This document shows positions 10,886 through 23,508 of a stretch of 64,000 nt of DNA, piece after piece; position 1 is the first letter of the stretch, and each line of letters starts with the position of its first letter. Source of the DNA: Warburgia ugandensis (lineage: Eukaryota > Streptophyta > Magnoliopsida > Canellales > Canellaceae); the NCBI GenBank assembly GCA_035236585.1, contig CP141139.1:51033217-51097216 (forward strand). Reading direction: 5' to 3'. The translations under genes were made by a program, and so were the position numbers. Under the pieces are notes generated by a model, which saw nothing but the letters and a program-made list of their open reading frames with translations, was not told the DNA's origin and did no database searches.

Positions 10886-13734
10886 TATAATTAGAAATAT
10901 GACATGCAGTATCCACATATAGTAGTTTCTAACCCTGAACTTACCATAAATATCACCAATTAGGGTTTATTTCATATTTTGCAGGATTAGGGTACAATTG
11001 AAAAAATTACATATTTTTTGGCAATAAAAGCCATAGAAAGACCAAGACTATTATCCAAGCAATGTCACAGGTCCAACTACTAAATATGGCATCCAGAAGA
11101 TCAAAGTACAAAATGGGTTGTTATCATCTTCAATACTATCAAAAACCCCGGCACATCGTCGGACCTTATCTACACTAGGAGGGGTTCATTTACGAAAAGA
11201 GAGGCTGGTAGATGTCCCATGCATGCAAGCTATGCACCACCTTGAAGAGCTTTTGGGTGAAGCCTAAATCACATACAATGGAGTGCCCGTGTAGTTGATA
11301 AGCTGAAGTGAAGTACTCAGGCAATAGGGCCCTCTTGAAAGAGAGTGTGACTAGCCATCCACTTAACTCCATAGAGGTGATGTGTTACATGTTTTTATGC
11401 ATGGAGTGCATGAGAAAAATAAGGAACAAATAATAAGGAGAAAAACATGTTGAAGAGGGGAAGAGTATATAGGAAATCTATGACCTGTACTAATCTAGAG
11501 TTTTTAATGAAGAATGGTGAAGATCTATCCTTACTTATGGCTATCCTAAAGAAACTAATGGGAGCTCACTCAATCAAGGATAGACCAAATGAGATGCAAG
11601 ACTGGAAGGAAAACCAAAACACCACACTATTTGTGGAGATTTTTCTAGTGGGCTGCCTTCCAATTTTCAAGGAGCCAAGTGTGTTCTCCATACTCCATAA
11701 ATGTGTTTTTCACTTAAATTTCATTAGCCAGAGATAAACATGGTGTGCTGGGACAAAAATAAAGAGGATACTTAGAGTGAATAAGAAAATCTCTATGAAA
11801 TCCAAGCCATCCACAATAAGGCATGATGATCCAACGGATGAGAAGAAAGGAGCTACAAATTTGATCCATTAAGACAAGGAAAATTTCAAGAAATCCCAAC
11901 CACTTAAGCTAGGTTGAAAGATGATCTAAAAGTGAGGAATAAACTAGAGAAAGAGCCATGCAATTCTAGTCACCACCTCACTTTCCCATGTAAAGATTTT
12001 AAAGAATTTACAAGGGAAGGAAGTGGGGCAGTCTTGTTATGATAGAAATATATGCAATTTTTGGAAGGAAGTTGGAAAGCAACTTCTTAAGGCATGCCAG
12101 CACAAGATATGCATCTTATCATCTCCACCATCCATGGAAGAAAGGCCCTCATCCAACCCTTCATCCATGCAGGCCTGGGATTCCATCTTTTCTCTTTCCT
12201 TCCTCTCTTATCCTTCCTTCCTTTCTTTTTTCCTATCCCTTTCCTTCTTGCCATCCCATCTTCCCACTCTATATTTATCTACATTACAAGTCCAAATCTC
12301 CTTCTAATCAATTGTACTACCTTCCTTCCATGATTTACATGTCCCCCCCTTCCATCTTCTATCTTTTCTTTCATACTTCTCTTTCATCCCAAGCATCCCT
12401 TTTATCCCTTCTCCTACAATCTCAACCCTTCACCCCATATGGTTCCCTCTCCAAACCTATTAATAGAGGTGAGTTGAAGAGGAGAATCATGTCTTACTAT
12501 CCCTAGAATGTAGAGTCAAATCAAGGAGAAATAGAGGGAGAGGGATCACTCCCACCAACTCTCCTTAGAAGCAAAATGTCCAGATCTTCAGGAGTAGAGG
12601 TAAAAGTTCAACCATTCCCACTAATCATTCATTCCTTTACTTCAATGTGTCACTTGTGAGTTGGGAAGGAGAAGAATCTCTAGGTAAGTATTACACCTCA
12701 TATCTCCTTAAGGGTTTGGTGATCCTAATCCAAGGCCAATGGGTATAATCCACCTTAGTTCTATTTCTCTCGCCTCTTCTGGTCTAAGTTGAGATGCCCA
12801 ATTCCAATGGGGGTTCCCCATCTGAGTTCCTTATTTTCCCTTTTTTTTTTCCTTGTACATTTTCCTTACTAGAGTGGGACACTAAGGCTAATGGGGGCAC
12901 TCAACTCTAGCATTATTCTTTCTCTTTTATTCCACAACTAGAATGGGACACCCAATGCTGATGGATGCACCTCACTTTGGTCCCTTCTCTCTCTCTTTTA
13001 TTTTACTCCCTAGGGCCATCCTTTACTTAGAGTATCTAGCATCATGCAGCTTATTCTCTACTCTCTCCTAAGAAAGCTACCTTATTCTTCAAGTTCTAAC
13101 CAAGGAGAAGCATTAACTTCTTTCCCTATTCCCCTATCTTCTTTCCTTTCTAATGGTTGGGTTTGTTTTTTAGGAGAAGTGCTAGGCACCCCCTTCTCTA
13201 GTAGCCTTAGTATTTTTTTCCTAAGGGATTTATTAGTTATGTTGGAGAAATATGATGGGAGAGTGGAATATTGAGAGACTATCCTCTTTGCTTGTTAGCT
13301 ACACTTGATTTTCCAAGTAAATGGAGTCACATAGATGATGATAGCTTTATGTAATTTACTATATTATGAGTTGAAAAAAAGTGTACAATCTCCTTTTGAG
13401 TGACACAACAAGAGAGTGTTATAATGGAATTCAAGCCTAGTTGAAGAAGTTCTACTTTCTTTTCTTTTATTGCTTATGTATTAAATTCATTGTAATGTTC
13501 CATTAATGAAAATGTTTCCTTTTACTATTAGTTTACTTTAATCCCAAATTCTTATTTTATTTGCTTAATGTAAGTGTTTAATTTAGTAGATTTCATTAAA
13601 TGATTGGCTAGGTTAAAGTAAAATGGCATAAATGTTAGTTAAAACTCATGTAAGAGTCTCTGTGGGATCAACCAATATTTGCCTTAACTATTCTATAATA
13701 GATTTGTGAACTTGCTGTATAAATTAAGAATCAC
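10886..13734 (+). mobile_element. 2.85-kb LTR-like insertion in the RNase H remnant
   Basis: The RNase H frame breaks after HYL at about 10,880 and picks up again at about 13,740 with FTNHKNLKYLF, so the DNA between is an insertion. Its right end (about 13,660-13,735) has CTGTGGGATCAACC followed by GAATCACACCA. This resembles the tail of Athila/Tat-type LTRs just before their primer site. The middle has a pyrimidine-rich tract (about 12,175-12,440) and CACTAAGGCTAATGGGG-type repeats. No primer site, coding domain or clean target-site duplication was found, so a solo LTR or a large noncoding derivative is the best guess. Open frames inside it, the longest 155 codons, are low-complexity by-products. 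Confidence 0.5.
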
Positions 13735-15310
13735 ACCAATTTTTACTAACCACAAAAATCTCAAGTACCTTTTCTCACAGAGAGACCTCAATGTGAGATA
13801 GAGCCACTAGCTAAAGTGCTTGAAAGACTTTGACCTTACTATTTAATATCATCTAGGCAAGGCCAATGTGGTTGCGGATGTCCTCAACAGGAAGTTGGGT
13901 GGCACAATCTTTAGCATCACCATTCATTTGAATTTCTTAGATTAGATCTTACAGGCATAGTATTCATGAGAGGAGACATAGGCTTTGTGTGGGAAGGATG
14001 ACTTTGAGAAGGGAATGGATGGTGGAATCGGGTTCCATGGTAGGTTTCTCGTGCTAGCCAGCCACATAAGGATTTTGATAGGAGTTGTTAAAGGCAGCTC
14101 ATAATTCCAGGTTCACCTTACATCCAAGATGTACAAAAATGAACTATGACCTAAGAAGACATTCATGGTGGTGAGGAATGAAGAACAACATTGGTGACTA
14201 TGTGGCATGAAGCATTACATGTTAATGAGTTAAGGCAAAGCACCAAAGACCTACGAAATAGCCACAAACTTTTAGAGTTTCTAATTTGGAAGTGGGACCA
14301 TGTGGCTATGGACTTCGTGGTTGGATTGCCTGCGACAATTAGTGGGCATGACACTAGTTGGGTTATCGTGGATTGACTCACCAAATCTGCTCACTTCTTA
14401 CCCATTCCATAGAGACAACCATTAAAGAGTCTAGCCTATATATCAAGGAGATAATGAGCCTACACGGTGTTCCTCATGTGATTATTTTAGACCAGGACAA
14501 TGGGTTTACTTATCACTTTTGGTAGAGTGTGCAAGAGGGGTTAGGTACTTCTACGCATTTTACTATGGTTTTATCATCAAACTGATGGTCAACATGAGTG
14601 GACTATTTAAACACTAGAGGATATGTTGAGGGCATGCGTACTAGATTGTAAGGGTTGTTGAAATGAATATCTTCCCTTAAAGAAGTTCACCTACAATAAT
14701 AGCTATAATTCTAGCATTGACCAGGTCCATATGAGTCACTCTATGCAAACTATGTCACACATCGATGTTCTGGAGTGATGTAGGAGGGAGATAGATCATT
14801 AGGTTAGAGTTGATAGAGCAATATGCTGAGGAGGTGAGACTAATATATGGACAGCACATAGTAGATAGAAAAGATATGCTAACTTGAGGAGACTAGATGC
14901 TGAATTTGTGGTTGGGGACCATGTATTTATGAAGGTGTCTCCAATTGAAGGAGTAATGAGATTTGGGTTGAAGGAAAAGTTGAAGTGAAGATTCATGGGT
15001 TTGTTTGGGATTCTACAAAGAGTGAGTAGAGTTGCTTATATGTTAGCACTACCTTCAAAATTATCAAAGGTGCACAACATATTCCATGTTTCAATATTGA
15101 GGAAGTACAAGTCAAATCCCATGCACATCCTTTATTAGTTACCAGCCAATACAAATCTTGGATAGGAAGGTCAAGACCTTTTGAACCAAGACAATCCCCT
15201 TCATCAAGGTTATGTGGCAACATCACTCACGCAAGGTGGACACATGTGGAATGAGGCAGAGGTTTTCCGAATTGTTTTGATGGCCCATACTAACACAATT
15301 TTGCAGCCAA
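13735..15310 (+). pseudogene. RNase H end, integrase and possible chromodomain remnant
   Basis: The RNase H tail reads NHKNLKYLFSQRDLN, then YHLGKANVVADVLNRK. The integrase core is best preserved at 14,191-14,376, with WKWDHVAMDFVVGLPATISG carrying the first catalytic aspartate region, then WVIVD and, past a stop, LTKSAHFLP. The HPQTDGQ-like block reads FYHQTDGQ near 14,570. Further on is VHNIFHVSILRKYKSNP near 15,070-15,120. The C-terminal KTIPFIKVMW stretch (about 15,190-15,220) resembles the start of the chromodomain of plant chromoviruses. Stops and frameshifts are frequent, so this is a dead copy. Confidence 0.8.
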
Positions 15311-15338
15311 ATTCATTAAAAAGAGGTAAGGGAGAGAA
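15302..15338 (+). other. Polypurine tract and pol terminus before the 3' LTR
   Basis: GCAGCCAAATTCATTAAAAA followed by GAGGTAAGGGAGAGAA matches the conserved end of plant Ty3/gypsy pol, normally GAGGACGAAATT...TTTTAAGG plus a purine-rich run. It sits immediately left of the 3' LTR and would prime plus-strand synthesis. A copy of the same motif precedes the 5' LTR at about 2,747-2,789. Confidence 0.65.
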
Positions 15339-18300
15339 TAAGGAAATGTTTTGAAGGGCTAAGGTAGAGCGACAAATTCTTAGGTGGCCTAGGGCGTAAG
15401 TAATGAATGAGAAAGGACTGGGTGGAAGAGGTTTGAAGGCTTTAATTAGAAGTGTAATGCACAAGGTATTAGAGTGCCCTAAGTCATAATACTATGAATT
15501 ACCTATAGCTATAAGGGCTTAGATAGCTAATAGATAAAGGCTAATTAACATAGACTAGGGTCTAGATGTGAATATGGGAATTTACAAGGTATAATAGGTA
15601 TACCACATGAGAATATATATAACAACTACAAACCACCAAAGCTAACATGGGTTGAACCAAATGGTAGCTGACCTTGCTTGCATGAGTAACCAAGCTCCAA
15701 TGTTTTTCCATGGGGGAGGGCAGCTGGCCTCATGCATTCCAAGCAGCTTCCTAGTGTCATTGGAGGAGTATATGGGTGTGTAAGAGAGGGGAGATAGCCA
15801 TGGTGCCCCCTCAATCCCCATGTGACTACACCAAAGCTTCCATTTTGAGAGCTCCATTATTGAGGGCTAGTGAAGAAGACTTGAGAAAGATCTGAACTTG
15901 AAGGTGGTTGCAGCTGAGTTGCATGTGGTTGTCTCATTAACCCTGATTACCTGGCTTTAATAGTTTTTTTTTTTTTTTTCATTGTACAAAAAAAAATGGA
16001 AGAAGTTCCCAGTCAACTATGTTACCTTCTATGTCCTTCAGGTCATTGGAGGACTTCAAGATGACATCCAAGGGCTAGGATTTAGAGCTACTTTAGAGCT
16101 AGAAATCTTGCCCAAGGAGACAACCTTCTGGAAAGCTTCTAATATATAGGTTAGAAATAAGAATTTGACTAATGTAGACTTAGGTTTGATCCATAAAAAT
16201 CAAGGCTTTTCAAAATGGATTCCATAAAGATTTTGGTGATATATAGTGTAGCATGTGATAGGTTTAATGTTGGTTTTTTAAATTATTTTAACTTGATTTC
16301 TATAGATCCTATGTCTCATCCATGATATTGTTTTGAAATCTCAGTGTGTATAGGAGTATGCTAGGGTTTTATGATGTTTTGAATGTTAGGAGCATGATCT
16401 TAAATGGATTGCTACGCCTTATTATTTGTACCATTAAAATGAATGGAAATGCAAAGCTAAATTCCAGCTAGAAAAACACCTGTATTTGCACCATTTTGGA
16501 TGGAATTTCTATCTAATTTTGGGGTATTAATGAAGTGTTAATGAAGCTTAAATACTAAAAACTTAATTGAAGATGATGGAGTTTTGGTAGTGGTTAAAGG
16601 GCTAGTATTGATGCATTTTCTAGCTCTTTAGATCAGAAATGGGGCATCGATTCCCTTCACATTGTTGGGGCTAGCCACTGTTATCCCTTGCTGGAAATCC
16701 CCAAATTTCATTTGAAACTTTTAGGTTTATCACTAAGCAATATGTCCATAAAAAAATTTCTCCAAGATGATTTCAAACTAAAGTGGAATTCATCACCTAG
16801 GTGAAGTTGCATCCTGCTAGAAACTACAAGGATGCATTTCACTATGGATGAGTTTGGTGTGTATATAGTATTATTTTTGCATGAATTGTGGAATTTTTAT
16901 TCTGTACTGTGATACTATCAGTTAGTTTACGATCCATGTGAATTCTCATAAAAGAGATTCATGTTATAAGTTTTTCTTAGAAAGAATGATAAAATAGCTC
17001 CCTACTGGAATTGTAGGGAGTTGTTTCAATTAAGTGATGAATGGATGGGCTAGCTACCAAATCCTATGCATGAAATTTTCCTAAATATGCTTATAAATTT
17101 TAATACTATAATTTATCTTGAGAATCATGCCATTTTCCCTCAATGTATTGCACATTTGTGATGGTTTCGATTGAGATTTTTAAAACTGCCCCTATTGGAA
17201 ACTACAGGGAGACTTTCATTAGGTGTTAGTTTCATCAACTTAGCTAATATTATATTGAAGTGTAAATTCTAAAAACTTATTAAAAACTCTTAGTGCTATC
17301 AATATACATGTGAACCATGCAAAGAAACACTTAAAAACGTGCTGAGTGTGATCAAATTGTCAAGGGAATGAAAACACTTCTTGTTGGAAATTGCAGCGAG
17401 ACGTGTGATAAAATTGGGCCATATGCCTTGATTATGAGGCCATTTCCTTTGGAAATTTCTTGTGGCATTTGATCCTTATTTGATGCTTTATGACTACTAG
17501 ATGGACGACATGTAGATGCCTTGGGTGAAGATGATTTTGGAGGATGAAATGTAAGATGGAAATGGACGTAGAGTGAAATCCTTGAAAGATGGACTAAATT
17601 GCTAATGTTAGATGTAACCAATCTCACTAATCACTTGGACATCTTGATATCTAAATTGTATGAAATTAAATCAAGATCATAAGAAACCTTTTTTTCCAAG
17701 GATTAAATCAATAAAAATCAATGAAATACAACCAGCATAAACTAATTTACTTGTAGGAAGATAAGGATGGAAGTGATACAAACGAATAGTCCAAGTTCTA
17801 CTTAAGGGTGGGAATGAAAGAGAGCTAACCCTTGCTGGGTTGAAAAGGAATTAAATAGGACTATATAATCTTGAATTCTTAAAGGCATAATCAACCCAAA
17901 GTAGTAAGTAATCACTCAAGTAAACTATTAGCACCATACGTGCTCTAGCATGGTAATTAGGGTGGAATGAGTTGAAAATACTAAGCCCTACCTTTCACAA
18001 ACAATGTAGCTAATGGATAAGTTTCAATTCAAGACAATGCAAGTTAAGTAGACACTTAAAAGATTTAAGAATGCTAGGTCATATAGGAAGGAAACTATAA
18101 GATAAAAGAGACATGTATGCCTAATTGACTAAGTTAGAAACTACACTAAATTGAGGGAATTACTAGTTAATCTAACCTAGTTGGATGCTCTATAAGGCTA
18201 TGTACATATAAGATATGTCAAGCTTAGTGCTTACAATCCTTAGGACATTCATAAAATTGAGTAGCTTTAGCTAGACACATTTACATGAAATATAGATAAA

Positions 18301-20250
18301 GGAGAAATACTTAAATTGTGAAACATAGAGTGAAAATGATTGAAAAGCAACTATCTAACCACACTTATCTTAAGTGGTTCATGCTAATACATATTGAAGA
18401 GACTTTATCATGAATAAACAAGACTTTAGTAAGATTTTATCCATGTGAAAAGGGTTATACTCATTCTAAATAAAGGACACCTAACTTTTGATGAGAATAC
18501 TGAGGACATTTACATGTGAAATCATAGGATTAGTTTCATATTCATAACAAATAATGAGAAATTATCACAAATGACAACTTTATCTTTCATCATTTAGCAT
18601 GGATGCAAAAGCCATACCATTTGAATCATTGTATGGAACTATGGAACTTGAAGACCATAACTTAGGACATCCATGGATTTATGACAAAGGTTTTCACATG
18701 TTGGAAGGGAATGGGATTCCATGTTTTCATGTATGGCTTTAGAAACTATTTTATTTTCATGCGATGATTTGACTATTGATATTTTTAGGCAAGTTCTCTA
18801 TGATTAGCTATAAGTCCTAGAGGCAAGTGCTCTATGAACAGTTGTAAGTCTTGAAGACAATATGCTAAGAGAAGCAAGTGGCCCTTGTTCTCTAATTGAG
18901 ACTATATACCAACTCCTTATAGACACCATTCTTAAAGAAGCATACAGCCTCGGTCCTCTGACTGAGACTAGATACCATCTCCTTGCAAACATTATGCTCA
19001 AAGGAGCAGGTGGCCTCTATTCTCTAATTTAGACTAGATATCAGCTCCTTATAGAAACTATGCTAGAAGGAGTAGGAGGCCTTCATCCTCTAATTGAGAC
19101 TAGCTACCAGTGTGATAGAGCTTAATTCAAGAATAGGTTTCATATGGATGCTCTTAGGATGTAGCTGGTAACCCCATGACAGCCAGTAGAATCCATGTGG
19201 TATATGGGGCAAACATAGTGATGATGGTAGCTACCTGAGGCTACTTGCAGTGACAATGGTGCCCTAAGAGCATAGGTGTCAAGAGTTGGATTTTGGAAAT
19301 GTTGGATGTTGGTCACTCTCAATAGTCTACACCATAGTCCTAATGGTAGGACTCTATGACATCCAATTTTCATCAATTGAATTTCTATTTTGATGGATAT
19401 GAGTTTTTGTACTCAGTTTTGATAATTGATTGTGTCTATGACTCGTGGATTTCTTTGAAATTTACTAAATCAATGGTTTATCAAATTTGGCTACAAATGA
19501 TTGGATTCTGGAAACATTGGGTGTGATTTAAATATGCGTGCTCTGACTTTATGAAATGACTATGAACTCTAAGATTAGTGAAGTTAAGGATGTAGTATGA
19601 CTTCTTGAAACTTAGAGAAATGTTAGCACACTATGACTTGAATGTAGTATTTCATATGTAGACATTCACGAGTTATGCTTAACTTGAACACACACACACA
19701 CCTACCTATAAGTAAATTAGAGAACAACTTTCTATGCATTTTAGCGGGTCAGTTTATAGTAGTGTAATTCCTAGTGAGTGGTTGCATTCACCCCTACACC
19801 AACAATTTCAACTGATATTCCAAAAAACTAATAGCGAAGGAGAAGGGGAAGACTAAAGTGATGAGGATCTGAGGGTAGATGTATGGCTATGTTCTTAGTG
19901 ATTTTGGACTTAGATTTTGTTGTGTAGGGACTACTCCAGTTGTATATATTTTCTTTATGTTGCAACTTAGTATTATAAAACTTTAAATAGGATTTTATGT
20001 TATGAATGCTCGTTATTTGTAGTTTTAATCATGACTAGTAGATCATGTGGCATGTACATCTAATCCTTTTACAGATCAGATAATTATTTTACTTTTGTAT
20101 GGAGATTTTAAGGAGGTAACATCTAGGATGAAGAGGAGTATTTCAAAAGTACTTATATTATATATCATAAACTCTTCAAAAAATAAGAAAAGTTTTGCTA
20201 CATTTACTAAGAAATCCAAATAATATTTCACGAAAAGCTGGGATGTTACA
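15339..20250 (+). repeat. 3' LTR of the large Ty3/gypsy element (about 4.9 kb)
   Basis: It is collinear with the 5' LTR, with shared blocks at 15,440-15,640, 16,020-16,600, 16,900-17,690 and 18,000-20,250. It ends AAAGCTGGGATGTTACA. It lacks the 544-bp insertion and the tandem duplication of the 5' LTR. It has its own unshared stretch near 15,920-16,030, which includes a T run and an A run. Several near-repeats of CTAATT-GAGACTA-GATACCA-CTCCTTA type at 18,880-19,110 form an internal tandem array of about 80-bp units. Confidence 0.85.
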
Positions 20251-20458
20251 CTGACACATTCATTGTTGTTGCATCCCTAAAGACTGTATGGGCCTCTTCT
20301 CCTTTCTATAGCCATCTCAATTGCATTTGTGGTGGTAGTAGGCTAAAAGTTCTCCCTACTAGCACCATAGCTAAAAGTATCTTATTTTGTTGACTATTCC
20401 TAACCTTCTATTAAATAATTGACTATGAATGACATAAACCTAGGCTCTAATATCAAGT
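20251..20458 (-). mobile_element. 5' internal stub and primer site of a minus-strand LTR element
   Basis: Read on the minus strand, CTTGATATTAGAGCC at 20,443-20,458 resembles the TGGTATCAGAGC primer site and abuts the LTR at 20,459. About 190 bp of internal leader follow before the sequence is cut by the end of the large plus-strand element at 20,250. The large element therefore appears to have inserted just inside this older one. Confidence 0.65.
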
Positions 20459-23182
20459 GTAATGATCTAGGTTTTTAAAACATAATTTTAATATTTAAGT
20501 TCATTTTTGTAGGGCGAGATTCTTATGCTAAAAATTTCTTTTATAAAATCCATCATATTTAAGAATCTTTTTCAATAAAATTATTTTAAAAAATACCCAT
20601 GCATAATCCGTTCAAAGTAGACTCATTTCTAAGACACATTACATTCCATTCAATTTAAAAATTATTACCATGGTTTATCAATCATAGCACAATTGTAAAT
20701 GTAAAGTTCAAATAAATATAGTCCAACACTTAGTGCTTGAATATATCAATATTCAATAGAATAAAGTAAGAAATATTAGCTCCATTGAGATTGCCATCTC
20801 ATTTTCTATTTTTCTTATTGTTCCTAGAGTTATTCACTCCTCACTCCTATGCTTCCTGAACTAATTTTTGATAGGTTGAGCAAATGGGGTATCCTTAGTA
20901 GATAGAACTAAAAATACAAACTCAAAATCTATGACATTTTAGCATGCAAGCATACTAAGATGATTTGAAATCATGTTTTCCATGCAAGAAAAAAACATAC
21001 AACTAACTTCTTTTGGTTGATCCATGTAATGCATCAAGCACTTCATTAGCATACACATACATCTGAGCATATGTCTATCATCAAAAAATAATTATAACAA
21101 CTTGAATATTTCAAGTAAAACCATGATGTATAAAATAACATCAAATACAATAATTCTTAAATAATGTATCAGGCACTCTCTTGTTCCATAAACGTTTCCA
21201 ACTCTCACTGGCAATGTTTGCTAAATTGGTCATGAGTTCTCATCTAGTGACCATAATCCATGTTATCTTTCAAACCATGATACTACTTATTAAGAACATT
21301 AAAAAAAAAAAAAATCATGGGATCCAAACTACGCTCATGAATAGCCTGGTTGAATCTCGTGCCCACTAGTACGCAAGAGGAACTTTCACCACATCCACCA
21401 TAGGATTTATGAATATTCATCAAGAGTGGGTCATGACCATCATAAATAGAAAAATGCCACTCTTTGAGCGTGGGTACCACCACCTCTTATTATCAAAGAC
21501 CTTGGGGCCAACCTATACTAATCTCCTAGTATATCTCCCCTAGTCTTGTATTTCTGTCTCATATCTAAAAGTAGTGGCCAAAACAATACTGCCAAATTTC
21601 AAAATCATGGTTTACAGGGCACAATAACTTATTAGAAGCCAACTAATTTTAGGTTTTCAAAATCATGATTTACAAAGTGTAGCAATGTGCTAAAAATTAT
21701 CTTGTCAAATTTCACATTTGGGCCATAAAAACCCATCTTTATAAGGAATGGGTACAGCTCAAACATTACCTTAAAAGGGTATCCAATTTGGATAAATAGT
21801 AACATGTTTAAAATTGTTAATTACCTAAATATTTTGAGTATCAAAACATCAATTGTTAGGCATCTATTTGGACCAAAAATTTGACATAAAATAAGCACAC
21901 CAACATGCTAAAATCATGCACGTTGTCTCAATTAAACCTTGAAATAAAATGGTAGATATATGAGCATTATATCAATAAATAAATAAAACAAACATATGTT
22001 CTATACACCATTTTAGGACTGATAAAAATAATGTTTTTTAGGATACTTTTTAAGTAAAAAAATCACATTGATTTAAGATATGTTTTCTTGCTAAACTCAT
22101 ACCATAATAGCAAAATATTCATACTAAGAAAAAAGATCACATGCATACTTAATACTTGTTCTGAAAATAGAACATGAGAGGGCTTGAAGATCATACTAAA
22201 CTCTAATATGATATGCATGCACCTATGCTAGAAATCTAGCAGCCAAAACATGATGAAAATTATGCTAATAAAAATGTCAATTTTAGGAGCACAATAGTAT
22301 TATTAAATCGATCATCCAACATTAATAGAAAACTCAAAGAAGAAATGGCATTCATAAGGGAATAAGAACATGCTAAAGCAAACATGTTAGACCATGAAAT
22401 CGTACTAAAAGAAATGTCCCTATTTAGGCATCACTAATGCCAAAACACATCTATTCCATCATCAAAGCATTAAAAAATATGATATGAAACATTTAAATCA
22501 GGGCATAAAACACATGCTTATTAAGACCCATATAGATGCACACAACCTATTGAGACTTCAATCATTGAAAACATCTAACATAATGTCATATTTCAATCTT
22601 CAAAAACTTATAAAAACTTGTGGAAACATAGTATTTTTAGGGCTACCTACATTTGTGATGATTCCCATGAAGATTTCGTCCCCCCCCCCCCGCCCCCTCC
22701 CACATTACTTTTCTTCTTTTCCTTCTTTGTTTCTTTTTGTCATCCACCATCCAACCATATTTAGACCACTTCACCTGCATAAAGGTGTCTCATGTCAACC
22801 TACTTTTCCAAATCTATTTCCTAAACACTTTCAGTGTTCTTGCCATCATTTTAAGCATGTTTCAACTCTTAGCCCTTTTCTAAAACATCCCAACATCCTT
22901 GTGTCACTTGACTAAAAATGTAGGACATTATGTGATGTATGGACCTCACTCTATTAAAAAGGTTGTCATTATCAATCTCCATACTTAATAGGTTTATATT
23001 ATAAACTTGTAATGATTGAGTATGTGACATCTTTACATCTTGGAAATCCAATTTCTGAAACTATTCATCCATTCAATTCTTGGAATTTGATTATTAAGTC
23101 TTCAAAAATCCAATATTCATATTTTGTGTAAAATCCATATTATCATTAATTGTAAATGGTTACAAAATTTTAAGTCATTACA
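20459..23182 (-). repeat. 2.7-kb LTR of a minus-strand element
   Basis: The block begins TGTAATGA and ends TCATTACA, a perfect 8-bp terminal inverted repeat with the canonical TG...CA ends of an LTR. The adjacent minus-strand primer site at 20,443-20,458 makes this the 5' LTR of a minus-strand element. Inside are AT-rich noncoding sequence and a C run near 22,680-22,696. The open frame at 22,484-22,915 has no protein-like features. The partner LTR and coding region are not in the window. Confidence 0.75.
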
Positions 23183-23206
23183 CCGTGTGCCTGGGCTGCC
23201 CCTTAG
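23183..23206 (+). mobile_element. Possible tail of a tRNA-derived SINE
   Basis: CGTGTGCCTGGGCTGCCCCTT resembles the 3' end of the Au-type SINEs at 48,722-48,893 and 52,838-53,023 (GTGCACC...GGCTGCCCTTTT). It directly abuts the LTR end, as if an LTR element had inserted into a SINE. The match is too short to be sure. Confidence 0.3.
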
Positions 23207-23508
23207 TGAACTAGCAAGAAAAATTAAGTCTAACATAAAAAGTTAAAAGTTTGATTGGAGTTGTTATATTAGTGTTAAGTTGGTTGAGACCTACATAGAC
23301 TAAATTAGCAATAAAGAGATCTCCCACAATTAGAAAATGTAGGATATCACATTTACACTTATTGTAGCTAGAATTAAAAAAATCAAGTAAGTAGAAAGAG
23401 AGCTAAATGACTTTTGTAATTAATGTTTCATAGAAAGGATGAAGGTCTAGTAGGGAGTTTCCATATTATAAACCACCTACACTTTAATTAGAGGGGGCTC
23501 CCTATCAA
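23207..23508. other. Unassigned AT-rich spacer
   Basis: I see no coding frame, terminal repeat or domain here. It lies between the minus-strand LTR and the start of the next element. Confidence 0.4.

Larger units (their letters stand above)
2747..20250 (+). mobile_element. Large degenerate Ty3/gypsy LTR retrotransposon (probably Tekay-like chromovirus)
   Basis: Two long direct repeats (about 2,790-8,780 and 15,339-20,250) bracket remnants in the order primer site, gag, protease, RT, RNase H, integrase and a possible chromodomain tail. That order and the tRNA-iMet-like primer site are those of Ty3/gypsy elements. The LTRs differ by many substitutions and several indels, and each coding part carries many stops and frameshifts, so the element is old and inactive. 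Its RNase H is interrupted by a 2.85-kb insertion. The right LTR ends GGGATGTTACA, the typical end of long plant chromovirus LTRs. No target-site duplication is visible, because the left LTR is preceded by the element's own polypurine-tract motif. Confidence 0.85.

Noticed and set aside
12039-12506. 155-codon open frame on the plus strand
   Set aside because: It comes from a pyrimidine-rich tract (Ser/Pro/Phe/Leu runs) and overlaps two other open frames. No family resemblance.
18880-19110. Regularly spaced similar words that might be a CRISPR-like array
   Set aside because: The units of about 80 bp are degenerate and contiguous, lie in an LTR, and occur in plant DNA. They are ordinary tandem repeats.
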